This document shows, one piece after another, positions 22,506-31,260 of a stretch of DNA of 64,000 bases; the first letter of the stretch is position 1; each line of letters opens with the position of its first letter. The DNA lies in the NCBI RefSeq assembly GCF_009905545.1, contig NZ_JAAALB010000019.1:59373-123372 (forward strand), read 5' to 3'. The position numbers and the translations under genes were made by a program. Origin of the DNA: Cellulophaga sp. BC115SP (GTDB lineage: Bacteria; Bacteroidota; Bacteroidia; Cytophagales; Spirosomataceae). The notes beneath the pieces were generated by a model. It saw only the letters and a program-made list of their open reading frames with translations. It was not told where the DNA came from and ran no database searches.

Positions 22506-25500
22506 CTAGAACGAAAGGTTAATCCCAACCGATGCCGTTTTAGTCAAAGGCATCGAACCGTAATCCCCTGGAATTGGATAGCTACCATTGCCACTAACAT
22601 TGGTATTTTGAGCCTCTGGATTGACACCTCCTTTGTATTGATCCCAGCCAAACCAGTTGAGCAACGAAGCATACACACGTGCAGAACTAAACACTTTTGA
22701 TTTAATGACACTAGACAAATTATAGCCAAATGTAATATTCTGGATACGAATAAAATCAGTAGAATATACCCAGTCAGAAGTTACTTGTGGCAAAGTGTAG
22801 GTACTAGCAAGCTTTCCTCTTGGAGCATCATAATTCTGTTTTTCGACAGACCATCTATCTCTCCACACACCCAAGATATTCGCTGTTGTACTTCCACTAA
22901 AATCAGCCGCTCTACCAAAATAAGAAAGAATAGAACCACCAACCTGACCGTAAGTTTGAATACTTAAATCAAAATTTCCGTACTTGAATGTATTGGTAAA
23001 GCCCCAAGTGAATTTTGGACTTGGTTGTCCGTAAACAACACGGTCTTTCGCATCAATTACGCCATCGTTATTCGCATCCAAATATTTGGCATCACCAACC
23101 GTTTGATTCTTCAATTTTGCCACTTTAGGGTCATCCATATCCGCTTGTGTCAAAATGCCAACTGTTTTTGTCACATAATAACTAAACATAGGAAGCCCTG
23201 GCTGAAGGATATACGGAGGGTTACTTCCACTGTAAGCAGAAGAAATATAAATTGGCGAACCGTCTGCGTTCAATGAAATGACCTCGTTACGATTAAAGGC
23301 GATATTGGCAGAAGAACTCCATTGAAAAGTTGGAGTCACTATATTTCTGGTATTGAGGGCAATTTCGATACCTTCATTTTTAACTGAACCAATATTTTGT
23401 AAACTTGTCGTAAAACCACTAGCTGCCAAAACGGGCAAGTTTAACAACAAATCAGTACTTTTCTTCGTGTAGGCATCAAATGTTACACCAATTCTCTGTT
23501 TGAAAAATGAGGCATCAAAACCAATATCGTAGGTATTAGAGGTTTCCCATTTCAAATTTGGATTGGCTAAAGCAGCAGATACCTGTCCGCTTGCAACAGT
23601 TGGTGAATTTCCTCCAAAATTATAGGACGTTCCTGCCAAAGTTGGAATGGCACTGTAATTACCAATGTTGTTATTCCCAGCTTTCCCCCAGCTCAAACGA
23701 AGTTTCAAATCACTGATTACTGAAATATTTTTCAAAAACTCTTCTTGAGAAATTCTCCATCCCAAAGACGCAGATGGAAATGTTCCCCATTGGTTATTCG
23801 CTCCGAATTTTGAGGAAGCATCACGACGGATACTGGCAGTTGCCAAATACTTTCCTTGAAAATCATATTGTAAACGACCATAGTACGAAAACAAAGTATT
23901 GTTACTTTCAGCAGCCGAACCTGTCACTGTTACACCAGCAGAGTTTGGAATGGCATTGCTAATAGTATTTACCACATTGTTGGCAAATCCACCAGCAGTA
24001 TTGATGGTAAATGTTTCATAATGCACCGAATTAAAAGACAAACCTGCTACCGCTGATACATTATGTATTTTATTAAACGTCTTGACATAACTCAATGTAT
24101 TCTCATTGACAAAGTTTTGCTTCCGATAACCACTATACGAACCGCTGGCATTTTTCCCTGGATTGGTGATACGTTCGGCGGCACCACCTACAGCAACATA
24201 ATCAGAAACATACTTTTTACTTTGCTGGTTTACATCATCGTAGTTGATAGAAACCTTGGCAAATAGGTTTGGAATGATCGTATATTCAGCATAAATCGAA
24301 CTAAGGATACGTGTACTTTTGGTAAGACCGATGGAATTATTAAGAATTGCTACAGGGCTTACCAATCGTGGACTACTCCAATTGTAAGTAGAAAACTCAC
24401 CCGCACCTGTATTCAAGCCTGCTGCCGATTCGACTACGGGCGAAATAATTGCCGCATTCATGATAGGACTATCTTTTCCATCACCTTGTGGGGTATTATT
24501 TTCTGAATAAGTTGGTGCTAGATTAATGCCAAATTTCAGTTTATTATTTGCCTTTGCTTCAATATTGGCACGTAAACCATAGCTTTTATAGCCAGAATTT
24601 AACAATATCGACTCCTGATTTAAGTAATTGCCAGAAAAGAAATAGCTCACATTTTCGGTACCACCTGTTGCAGACAATTGGTAGTTTTGAAAAGCTGCTT
24701 TTCTATAAATCTCATCTTGCCAATCCACATAAGTCAAACCGGGATGTCCCGCTTGCGACCATCGCTCATCAGGCATATAGGAGGTATTGTATTCCCCTGC
24801 TTTTAATCCTAAAATAGCACGACGTTGGTCGTTAGTTTGAGTGGCAGTACGACCCGTTCCAGAACGAACCCAGTTGGTATTTGCCACCTCTGTTGCCACC
24901 GACACCCATTCTTCAGGACTCAATATATCTAGTTTTTTAGCGGCTGTACTTACACCACCGTTAGCGCTCAAACTAATTTTTAGTTTTCCTGATTTACCTC
25001 TCTTAGTTATAATCAAAACCACCCCATTGGCTGCTCTCGAACCATAAATTGCACCAGCCGCCGCATCTTTCAAAACTTGTACACTTTCAATATCATTAGC
25101 GCTCAGATTGGCTAATGGACTATTGGAGATAGAGCCATCTGAACTTTGTCCAGAAATATCGAGTGGAAAACCATCCACGACATACAAAGGCTCAGAGCCA
25201 GCATTGATGGAGCCGTTACCACGAACAACGATGCTTAGTGGAGCACCTGGTAACCCACTTTGTTGACGTACTTGTACCCCTGCCATTTGTCCAATTAACG
25301 CCTGCTCGACTCTTGCAATTGGTTTTTCTTCTAGTCTTTTAGTATCAAAAGATGCCACTGAGCCTGTTATATCAGTAGCTTTTTGGGTACCATATCCGAT
25401 TACAACAACCTCATCTAATGATTTTGCTTCAGAGACCAAGCGAATCGAAAGAGAAGTTTGGTTTCCTACTTTTAGTTCTTGCGCCTGAAAACCCAGAAAT

Positions 25501-25778
25501 GAAAAGACCAAGGTAGCCTCCGCCGAAGAAACGGGTATAGAAAATTTACCCTCTTGATTAGTAGAGGTTCCTTTATTGGTATTCTTTACCAACACATTCA
25601 CACCTGGGAGCAACTCTCCTTTTTCGTCCCTCACAACACCGCTTACATTTCGTATCGGATTAACACTTTTTTGTCCAAAAATTGGCATTGAGATTATATT
25701 TCCCAACAACAATAAGGCTACAATGAATTGGATTCTGAATAGGTTCAGAGAATCCTTACTTTGATATAACTTACACAT
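22506..25778 (-). CDS. SusC-like TonB-dependent receptor
   Basis: A complete 1090-residue SusC-type receptor importing oligosaccharides with the SusD encoded next to it. A signal peptide (FIVALLLLGNIISMPIFGQ, about 18-36) is followed by a carboxypeptidase-like regulatory domain (about 43-118), the linker SLDEVVVIGYGTQKA, a plug with SANDIESVQVLKDAAAGAIYGS and a C-terminal barrel ending VGINLSF. There is no STN domain, so it should not signal through an anti-sigma factor; no dedicated hybrid two-component or sigma regulator lies directly adjacent. It heads the operon with SusD, GH106 and sulfatase. Confidence 0.96.
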   Translation of the reverse strand: MCKLYQSKDSLNLFRIQFIVALLLLGNIISMPIFGQKSVNPIRNVSGVVRDEKGELLPGVNVLVKNTNKGTSTNQEGKFSIPVSSAEATLVFSFLGFQAQELKVGNQTSLSIRLVSEAKSLDEVVVIGYGTQKATDITGSVASFDTKRLEEKPIARVEQALIGQMAGVQVRQQSGLPGAPLSIVVRGNGSINAGSEPLYVVDGFPLDISGQSSDGSISNSPLANLSANDIESVQVLKDAAAGAIYGSRAANGVVLIITKRGKSGKLKISLSANGGVSTAAKKLDILSPEEWVSVATEVANTNWVRSGTGRTATQTNDQRRAILGLKAGEYNTSYMPDERWSQAGHPGLTYVDWQDEIYRKAAFQNYQLSATGGTENVSYFFSGNYLNQESILLNSGYKSYGLRANIEAKANNKLKFGINLAPTYSENNTPQGDGKDSPIMNAAIISPVVESAAGLNTGAGEFSTYNWSSPRLVSPVAILNNSIGLTKSTRILSSIYAEYTIIPNLFAKVSINYDDVNQQSKKYVSDYVAVGGAAERITNPGKNASGSYSGYRKQNFVNENTLSYVKTFNKIHNVSAVAGLSFNSVHYETFTINTAGGFANNVVNTISNAIPNSAGVTVTGSAAESNNTLFSYYGRLQYDFQGKYLATASIRRDASSKFGANNQWGTFPSASLGWRISQEEFLKNISVISDLKLRLSWGKAGNNNIGNYSAIPTLAGTSYNFGGNSPTVASGQVSAALANPNLKWETSNTYDIGFDASFFKQRIGVTFDAYTKKSTDLLLNLPVLAASGFTTSLQNIGSVKNEGIEIALNTRNIVTPTFQWSSSANIAFNRNEVISLNADGSPIYISSAYSGSNPPYILQPGLPMFSYYVTKTVGILTQADMDDPKVAKLKNQTVGDAKYLDANNDGVIDAKDRVVYGQPSPKFTWGFTNTFKYGNFDLSIQTYGQVGGSILSYFGRAADFSGSTTANILGVWRDRWSVEKQNYDAPRGKLASTYTLPQVTSDWVYSTDFIRIQNITFGYNLSSVIKSKVFSSARVYASLLNWFGWDQYKGGVNPEAQNTNVSGNGSYPIPGDYGSMPLTKTASVGINLSF

Positions 25779-25974
25779 CGTCTAGATCAGTTTTTACAAT
25801 TTCCCCAACACAGTAGAACCTCAATACATTCATATTGAGTTATTTACAGCTCAAAAAGAGGTAATATCGCTAGCAGACACTACCCTTTTTTTAGTATGCT
25901 ATCTGTGTGGATTTATTCAATGAGAATATGCGTCAATATGACACTTTTGAATAAACTCTATAATTTCTATAGGA

Positions 25975-25982
25975 CAAACATA
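25975..25982 (-). promoter_or_regulatory. Candidate -7 element for susC of the rhamnosidase PUL
   Basis: On the minus strand TATGTTTG is a perfect TAnnTTTG match about 195 bp upstream of the susC start. A well-spaced -33 TTTG is not evident. The 447-bp gap 25779-26225 otherwise holds the nitrilase terminator and no credible ORF. Confidence 0.35.
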
Positions 25983-26135
25983 ATTTATCTCAATAAGCTA
26001 GACCTAGAGATTTTAAAAAAAAGTATAAGAAAAGGAATTTCTTTGCGCTTATCGAATATAAAATAAGATTATTTATATACTATTTTAGCACAAAACCACC
26101 CATACTCTAGTAGAGTAGTGGTGTATAAAAATGTG

Positions 26136-26161
26136 AAGGGAACGACTAATACCGCTCCCTT
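26136..26161 (-). terminator. Terminator of the nitrilase gene
   Basis: AAGGGAACG (26136-26144) and CGCTCCCTT (26153-26161) form a 9-bp stem with one wobble on the minus strand, followed there by CACATTTTT. It lies 65 bp past the nitrilase stop. Confidence 0.65.
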
Positions 26162-26225
26162 GGAAGAATCGGAGATGACGAAGGATAGGTTTTTTAATCA
26201 TAATGTAGAAGGGGTAAATTGTACG

Positions 26226-27164
26226 CTACACTACTCTCATTTCAGGCTGTTTATTAACCTTAAAATCAAAAACATCTGGTCTAGCGTAATGCCCGATTAC
26301 ATCAAAATCTAATTTGCTTTTTGCCAAAACCGAAAAGTCAAGTTCTGCTACTAAGAGTCCTTCTTGATGCCAAAGTGGACCAGCGAGCACCTCTCCCATT
26401 GGCGAAATGATTACGCTACCACCCGCACACATGACTTCGGGTTCGTCAATTAAATCTGCTTGGTATTCAACTGGATAATCTGATTTTTTGACATATTGAT
26501 TGGCGGCTAATACAAAACATCGTCCTTCGAGTGCGATATGTTGCATGGTCGATTGCCACGATTCTCTGGAATCGGCGGTTGGAGCTAGGTATATCTCTAC
26601 GCCTTGCTGGTACATCGCCATTCTTGCCAATGGCATATAGTTTTCCCAGCAAATGAGCCCACCAACTTTCCCAATATCGGTTTGAAGGGTGGTCAATGTA
26701 CTTCCGTCACTTTCTGCCCAAATATATCTTTCCAAACCTGTTGGTTTTAACTTTCTATGCTTGCCAACGAGATTCCCCTTCTTGTCAAAATACCATAAAG
26801 CACAATGCAAAGAGCCTCCCACATTTTCTCGTTCTGTAACGCCCAAACCCACGAAAAGATTAGCCTCTGCGATTGCCTTACTTATTTTTTGGGTAAATTC
26901 TGAGTTTTCTTCTATGCTATTTTCCCAGTAATGTAACCACTGGTCACGACTTTTATCGGTACGGCGACCAACCATCGCATCATAACTCAAACCACGAGGA
27001 TAGCATGGGATAAACGATTCTGGAAATAACAATAACTCACACCCTTGTTCGGCGCCCTTTTTTATCCATTCAATGACAAGTTCAACAGATTTTTCTATAT
27101 CAAATAGAGATGGAGTTGCTTGTATCACCCCTACTTTTACTTTTTTATGAATCATATTTTTCAT
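26226..27164 (-). CDS. Nitrilase-family carbon-nitrogen hydrolase
   Basis: A 312-residue cytosolic hydrolase of the nitrilase branch. The catalytic triad is readable: E49 in LLLFPESFIP, K138 in GKHRKLKPTGLERYIW and C172 in GGLICWENYMP. The CWENYMPL context is that of true nitrilases, which convert organic nitriles to carboxylic acids and ammonia, rather than amidases or N-carbamoyl hydrolases; the actual substrate is unknown. An alternative start at 27155 (MIHKKVKVGV) is equally plausible. The gene has its own terminator and stands 208 bp from the response-regulator gene upstream, so it is probably monocistronic and not part of either flanking PUL. Confidence 0.92.
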   Translation of the reverse strand: MKNMIHKKVKVGVIQATPSLFDIEKSVELVIEWIKKGAEQGCELLLFPESFIPCYPRGLSYDAMVGRRTDKSRDQWLHYWENSIEENSEFTQKISKAIAEANLFVGLGVTERENVGGSLHCALWYFDKKGNLVGKHRKLKPTGLERYIWAESDGSTLTTLQTDIGKVGGLICWENYMPLARMAMYQQGVEIYLAPTADSRESWQSTMQHIALEGRCFVLAANQYVKKSDYPVEYQADLIDEPEVMCAGGSVIISPMGEVLAGPLWHQEGLLVAELDFSVLAKSKLDFDVIGHYARPDVFDFKVNKQPEMRVV

Positions 27165-27214
27165 CTTAAGTTATCGTGCAAAATAGGATTAAATAACTTA
27201 TTTTCCTTTGTAAA

Positions 27215-27229
27215 AGCTCCGTAGGAGCT
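27215..27229. repeat. Short palindrome AGCTCC-GTA-GGAGCT
   Basis: A perfect 6-bp stem with a 3-base loop in the 208-bp gap between the response regulator and nitrilase genes. It could end the regulator transcript, but no T-run follows on the minus strand. Confidence 0.35.
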
Positions 27230-27372
27230 GAAGCGTAATAGTGCCTTTTTTACATTAAGTATCAGATAAAATTATCAATAGTATATCTATGAACACTTTG
27301 TCTGTATTTTTTTGATTATGAGTGCCTTCAAATAACGAATATACTATTAACTAATAACGTACTTGTTGATTC

Positions 27373-28002
27373 CTATTTTTCTTCTAACTCAATAGTGTTC
27401 AAAAACTCATAAAATTCTTTTTTAGAATTGAATTTCAGTTTTTGATTGATATTCTTCCGATGAGTTTCTACTGTGTAATAACTTAAGCATAACTCTTGTG
27501 CCACTTGTTCGGAGGTATATCCTTTCTTCAGGGCTTTTAGAATTTCTACTTCTCGTTTAGTCAGTAATTTTTTCAAAGAAAAGAAATCTTTCTCAAAACT
27601 CGTTTTCTGTTCTTGCTTTACCTGAAACACATTTTCGCCCTTTATTATTTTTTCGAGTGACAAAAGGATTTCAGCCGAGGGACTTGTTTTCGATAAATAT
27701 CCTTCAATTTCATAAGCCTTGAATGCCTCTATCTCACGGCGATCAGCATACATACTAATGACCACAATTTTGGAGCGATGCACTAAAGTTCTCAGCTGCT
27801 TTACTAGGGTCAATCCATCCAAAAAAGGCATATTATAGTCGACCAAAATAAGTTGGGGCAACAGCGTGTTACACTCATTATAGGCCTTGCGACTATCATA
27901 AATTTGGGCTAATATTTCATAATCACCAGATTCCTTGAGTATTAAACTTAATCCATCGTTAAATAAAGAATGGTCATCTACAATTACAACTTTCGTTTTC
28001 AT
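27373..28002 (-). CDS. NarL/FixJ-type response regulator
   Basis: A 209-residue two-component response regulator. The receiver domain (1-120) has the acidic pocket VVIVDDHS and phospho-acceptor D55 in LILVDYNMP, with the conserved lysine in YLSKTSPSAE. A LuxR-type helix-turn-helix follows (about 140-205; LTKREVEILKALKKGYTSEQVAQELCLS written in part). The start codon is 3 bp from the stop of the sensor kinase gene, so the pair is translationally coupled. Its target promoters are not evident; the nitrilase or the neighbouring PULs are possibilities only by proximity. Confidence 0.95.
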   Translation of the reverse strand: MKTKVVIVDDHSLFNDGLSLILKESGDYEILAQIYDSRKAYNECNTLLPQLILVDYNMPFLDGLTLVKQLRTLVHRSKIVVISMYADRREIEAFKAYEIEGYLSKTSPSAEILLSLEKIIKGENVFQVKQEQKTSFEKDFFSLKKLLTKREVEILKALKKGYTSEQVAQELCLSYYTVETHRKNINQKLKFNSKKEFYEFLNTIELEEK

Positions 28003-28005
28003 AAC

Positions 28006-29853
28006 TTACATCGTTTCAATAATAGTGGTTGTACCTGTTGAATTAGACTCAATATTGAATTTGAGATTAGAAATGGTCGCGCGCTTTTTCATATTCAGCA
28101 ACCCTATTCCTTTCCCTTCTAAGCTGGTATCGAAACCGACACCATCATCTTCTACCACAAATCTAAATCCTTCTTCTTGTTCAAAAATTTGTAAGAATGC
28201 TTCCTGTGCCTTGGAATGCTTTATGACATTTAGTAAACATTCTTTCAAAATCATATAAATATTTTGTTGTGTTAAAGAGTCTAACTGATTGATTTTTCCC
28301 TCTGAGAAATCATGGTAATGGACCCTCACATTTGAAAACTCATTATATTGCTCAACAGTTCGTTCAATTTTGGTAGTTAAAGACAGGTTATCATCTTTTA
28401 CCAAGGTGTGACTCATTAATCTAATCTCGTTGATGGCTTCCTCCAAAATTTTCTTGCTTGTTGAAACATCTATTTTCTCCTTATTCAAATAACCTAAAGC
28501 CGCAGCGAGTGTATTCCCTACTTGGTCATGCAACTGACGTCCAATATTTTCAACTTCATTTTTTCGAATAGTCTCTAAGTCGTCTTTGAGTATAACCATT
28601 TTCGACTCATGAATCTTTCGAAAAATCAAACTTTTTCTAAGCTGTTCAAAAGAAATGAAAGAAATCAAAATGATTACGACGAAAGGCGTAAAGTAATCGC
28701 TATTCAAGCTTAGACTTTCTTGGTTGATCAGGAAATAACTAGAAATGCTTTTTATCATCGTAGGTAAGATACCCAATAAACAAGCAATGAGATAATCAAT
28801 TCTTTTTCCTCTAATAAATAACAGCGTTGCATGATAAATTGCCCATAGCGTATTTAATATGGTAAGCGGGAAAAGGCTATTGGTGATAATAAATAAAATA
28901 AGATTACAAGGTGGCAGAAAGTGCATAAGCATGACCGCCACATTAAGGACCACTAAAATCTTCGCCCCCAGAGTATATCTTTTACGGTTTATAGGTATTG
29001 CCTGTACTACTTCGTAAGCAAAAGGATGAAAAAACACATTTAAGCCCAACATCCAAAAAGAGCCAATATTCGAGGCATTCAAATTCAAAAATTCAGGAAA
29101 AGGAAACAGGTCATATAGATACCCAACAGTAAACATATTGGCATTTGCTGCCCCAATCATAATTCCCGCATATATCATTAATTTTTCCGAATAGAAAAAA
29201 CCTAAAAGCAGAAGTATTACACTAAAAATGAAACAATAAATAACCTGAAATATAGATTTGAGATTTTGGACAATTGCATGTTCAAAAAATCGTGGTTTTC
29301 GATATAAATCTAGGCTAGTGATATGTAAACCGTAATTTCGAGTGGAGTGCAAAACCACTTTTGCGGTGTCATGTGCAGCTATTTCGATAGGGAATGAAAA
29401 AAAAACGTAAGGGTTTTTTCTCAGATACAAGGGTTTATTTCGTTGGAGTTTTTCTGATAAAACTAGCTTATTATTTTTGATAAAATAACATTCCAGTTCA
29501 TCTACACGGGTATGTGATGCTTCAAGCACGAGCTCTATTCTTTGCGAAGACCGATTGACGATTTCCAGATACACTAAAGCATTTTTTTGCTGGTAAGCCT
29601 TACCCAACTCAATTAACTCATACTTATTGTTTCTGATAAACTGGTAAGTTCTTAAATTGAAATCCCGACTTGTGTCGAGAGGAGCATACTTTTTGGCAAT
29701 ATAGGTAAATTGATTAATCATTTGATGACTAAATCTTTCATCTATATCGACTGGCAATGATGAGTCAAGCCTAGTTCCCAATGAAATACAAAAGGAGACT
29801 AGAATTAAAGTATAAGTTTGAAGTATAATCAATAAAAATCGGTTTTGTTTCAT
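28006..29853 (-). CDS. 7TM-DISM sensor histidine kinase (HisKA_3/NarX type)
   Basis: A 615-residue membrane sensor kinase. After an N-terminal hydrophobic segment (about 8-25) comes a periplasmic beta-rich domain of the 7TMR-DISM extracellular type (about 40-185), seven predicted transmembrane segments (about 195-400), then a HisKA_3 dimerisation domain with phospho-acceptor H442 in GRQLHDQVGNT, and an HATPase_c domain (about 510-612) with LLNVIKHSKA, DDGVGFD and GKGIGLLNMKKR. DISM extracellular domains are thought to bind carbohydrate-like ligands, so a sugar signal is conceivable (inference). It phosphorylates the regulator encoded 3 bp downstream. Confidence 0.94.
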   Translation of the reverse strand: MKQNRFLLIILQTYTLILVSFCISLGTRLDSSLPVDIDERFSHQMINQFTYIAKKYAPLDTSRDFNLRTYQFIRNNKYELIELGKAYQQKNALVYLEIVNRSSQRIELVLEASHTRVDELECYFIKNNKLVLSEKLQRNKPLYLRKNPYVFFSFPIEIAAHDTAKVVLHSTRNYGLHITSLDLYRKPRFFEHAIVQNLKSIFQVIYCFIFSVILLLLGFFYSEKLMIYAGIMIGAANANMFTVGYLYDLFPFPEFLNLNASNIGSFWMLGLNVFFHPFAYEVVQAIPINRKRYTLGAKILVVLNVAVMLMHFLPPCNLILFIITNSLFPLTILNTLWAIYHATLLFIRGKRIDYLIACLLGILPTMIKSISSYFLINQESLSLNSDYFTPFVVIILISFISFEQLRKSLIFRKIHESKMVILKDDLETIRKNEVENIGRQLHDQVGNTLAAALGYLNKEKIDVSTSKKILEEAINEIRLMSHTLVKDDNLSLTTKIERTVEQYNEFSNVRVHYHDFSEGKINQLDSLTQQNIYMILKECLLNVIKHSKAQEAFLQIFEQEEGFRFVVEDDGVGFDTSLEGKGIGLLNMKKRATISNLKFNIESNSTGTTTIIETM

Positions 29854-29890
29854 ATAATTAAACTAAAGAATCCAGCCAGTAAGAATTCAA

Positions 29891-29914
29891 AAAATACCTG
29901 TATTCAGGTATTTT
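29891..29914. promoter_or_regulatory. 10-bp perfect palindrome between divergent regulator genes
   Basis: AAAATACCTG (29891-29900), loop TATT, CAGGTATTTT (29905-29914), 38 bp upstream of the kinase start. It could be a hairpin in the leader or an operator site; partial matches (ATACCTG, ATACCTCCTG) occur at about 29984 and 30066. The 530-bp gap 29854-30383 contains no credible ORF. Confidence 0.4.
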
Positions 29915-30383
29915 AATTATTTCATTAGGAGGCGAAATTTGCAGTACACAACTTTATAATAGCGATTGGTCAACAAGTGAATATACCTGTTGGTTTTATC
30001 ACAAGCCTTTCTCGAAATCTAGCACAGCATTCATTAACACACCCTCCAAGATATTGGAGTACTGAATACCTCCTGTACTAAGCATTGTTTTCTCAGGATT
30101 CTTAAAACGCAAATTGGATTTACCTCAACTATTTGAATTATCGAATAGTTGCAGGTAGTCTTTTGCATTATTTTGGTTAAACTACTTGGTCAGCTTATCA
30201 CTACAAAAATTATTCCGTTAGCTACTTTCACTACTATTATTAGCTTTTTTTCTTACGAAATGACCGTTTAGTAAGTAACTCAAATTTGCATTTGTGGTTT
30301 CAACTTAATTATTTAATATACACACAAGCAGTTATGTAACAAATACTGATTGATAAGTAATATTTTACGCAAATTGATAGAAC

Positions 30384-31160
30384 ATGCCTACCCAACCTAC
30401 CCATTTTGAACTATTTAAGCAACTTTGGCACTCAGGAAATCTGGAAGAAAAACCTGAAAAAGTCCAGCATTTTATGACCTTTCATCCACTGTTTCATGAA
30501 ACACTACGTATGCAAGGCACTGCGCTAGCCGTACTAGACATCAATACGATGAAATATCCGCTCATTATAGGCGATGTACAGAAAGTTTGCGGTTGGTCCA
30601 CTGAACACTTCTATGAAGTAGGAGTTCAAGGATATGTAGAACTCTACCCCGAAGAAGATCAAGCAGGCTTAATCCATATTTCCAGAGAAATTGGCAGTTA
30701 TTCAGCTCAAATTTCACCCGAAAATATGAATCAGCTTAGGGTAATTTATGATTACAGAATGAAAGGAAATGATGGAAAAATCAGGCGAATTTGCCAAGAG
30801 AGTATGGCGCTGAGTGTTGATGAAACAGGTAAGATAACTTACTTTGTGGCTTTTGTTTCTGAAATCACTAACGTCAAACGCGATGGGAAACAGCATTTAT
30901 TTCTTTCTGGAGATAAACAATCCAAACTTTTTGAAATAGATAGTAAAACCAACGAATGTACTCCATTAGAGTCGCTCAGTCAGCGAGAATTAGAAATCGC
31001 ACAATTGATGGGACAAGGATATTTAAGTAAGGAAATTAGTGACAAGCTTTTCATTGCCAACAATACCGTAAATACTCATAGACAAAATATGCTTCGTAAA
31101 ACTAATTTTTATGATGCCAATGAGCTCATTAATTTTCTGAGAGTGTATAGAATAATCTAA
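30384..31160 (+). CDS. PAS-domain LuxR-type transcriptional regulator
   Basis: A 258-residue one-component regulator. A PAS/PAC region (about 60-165; contains VCGWSTEHFYE and YDYRMKGNDGKIRRICQES, a PAS_3-like signature) precedes a LuxR helix-turn-helix (about 195-255) with SLSQRELEIAQLMGQGY and NNTVNTHRQNMLRKT. There is no receiver domain, so control must come through ligand or redox sensing in the PAS domain or by partner proteins. It is transcribed divergently from the sensor kinase 530 bp away and converges on the acetylesterase gene. The ligand and regulon are unknown. Confidence 0.9.
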   Translation: MPTQPTHFELFKQLWHSGNLEEKPEKVQHFMTFHPLFHETLRMQGTALAVLDINTMKYPLIIGDVQKVCGWSTEHFYEVGVQGYVELYPEEDQAGLIHISREIGSYSAQISPENMNQLRVIYDYRMKGNDGKIRRICQESMALSVDETGKITYFVAFVSEITNVKRDGKQHLFLSGDKQSKLFEIDSKTNECTPLESLSQRELEIAQLMGQGYLSKEISDKLFIANNTVNTHRQNMLRKTNFYDANELINFLRVYRII

Positions 31161-31174
31161 AAGCATTAACATCA

Positions 31175-31228
31175 GTCATTCTGAATTTAGTGATTTTTAA
31201 TAAAGTTCATCACTAAATTCAAGATGAC
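31175..31228. terminator. Long hairpin between convergent genes
   Basis: A near-perfect 20-base inverted repeat (31175-31194 with 31209-31228; GTCATTCTGAATTTAGTGAT with ATCACTAAATTCAAGATGAC) with a 14-base loop, placed between the PAS-LuxR stop and the acetylesterase stop. It can end both transcripts. Confidence 0.6.
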
Positions 31229-31260
31229 TCAAGCATCTGAGATGGACAACTAAGATCCTC

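Noticed and set aside
26118..26312. 64-codon + strand ORF overlapping the nitrilase 3' end
   Set aside because: Covers the nitrilase terminator and runs antisense into the nitrilase coding region; no family resemblance.
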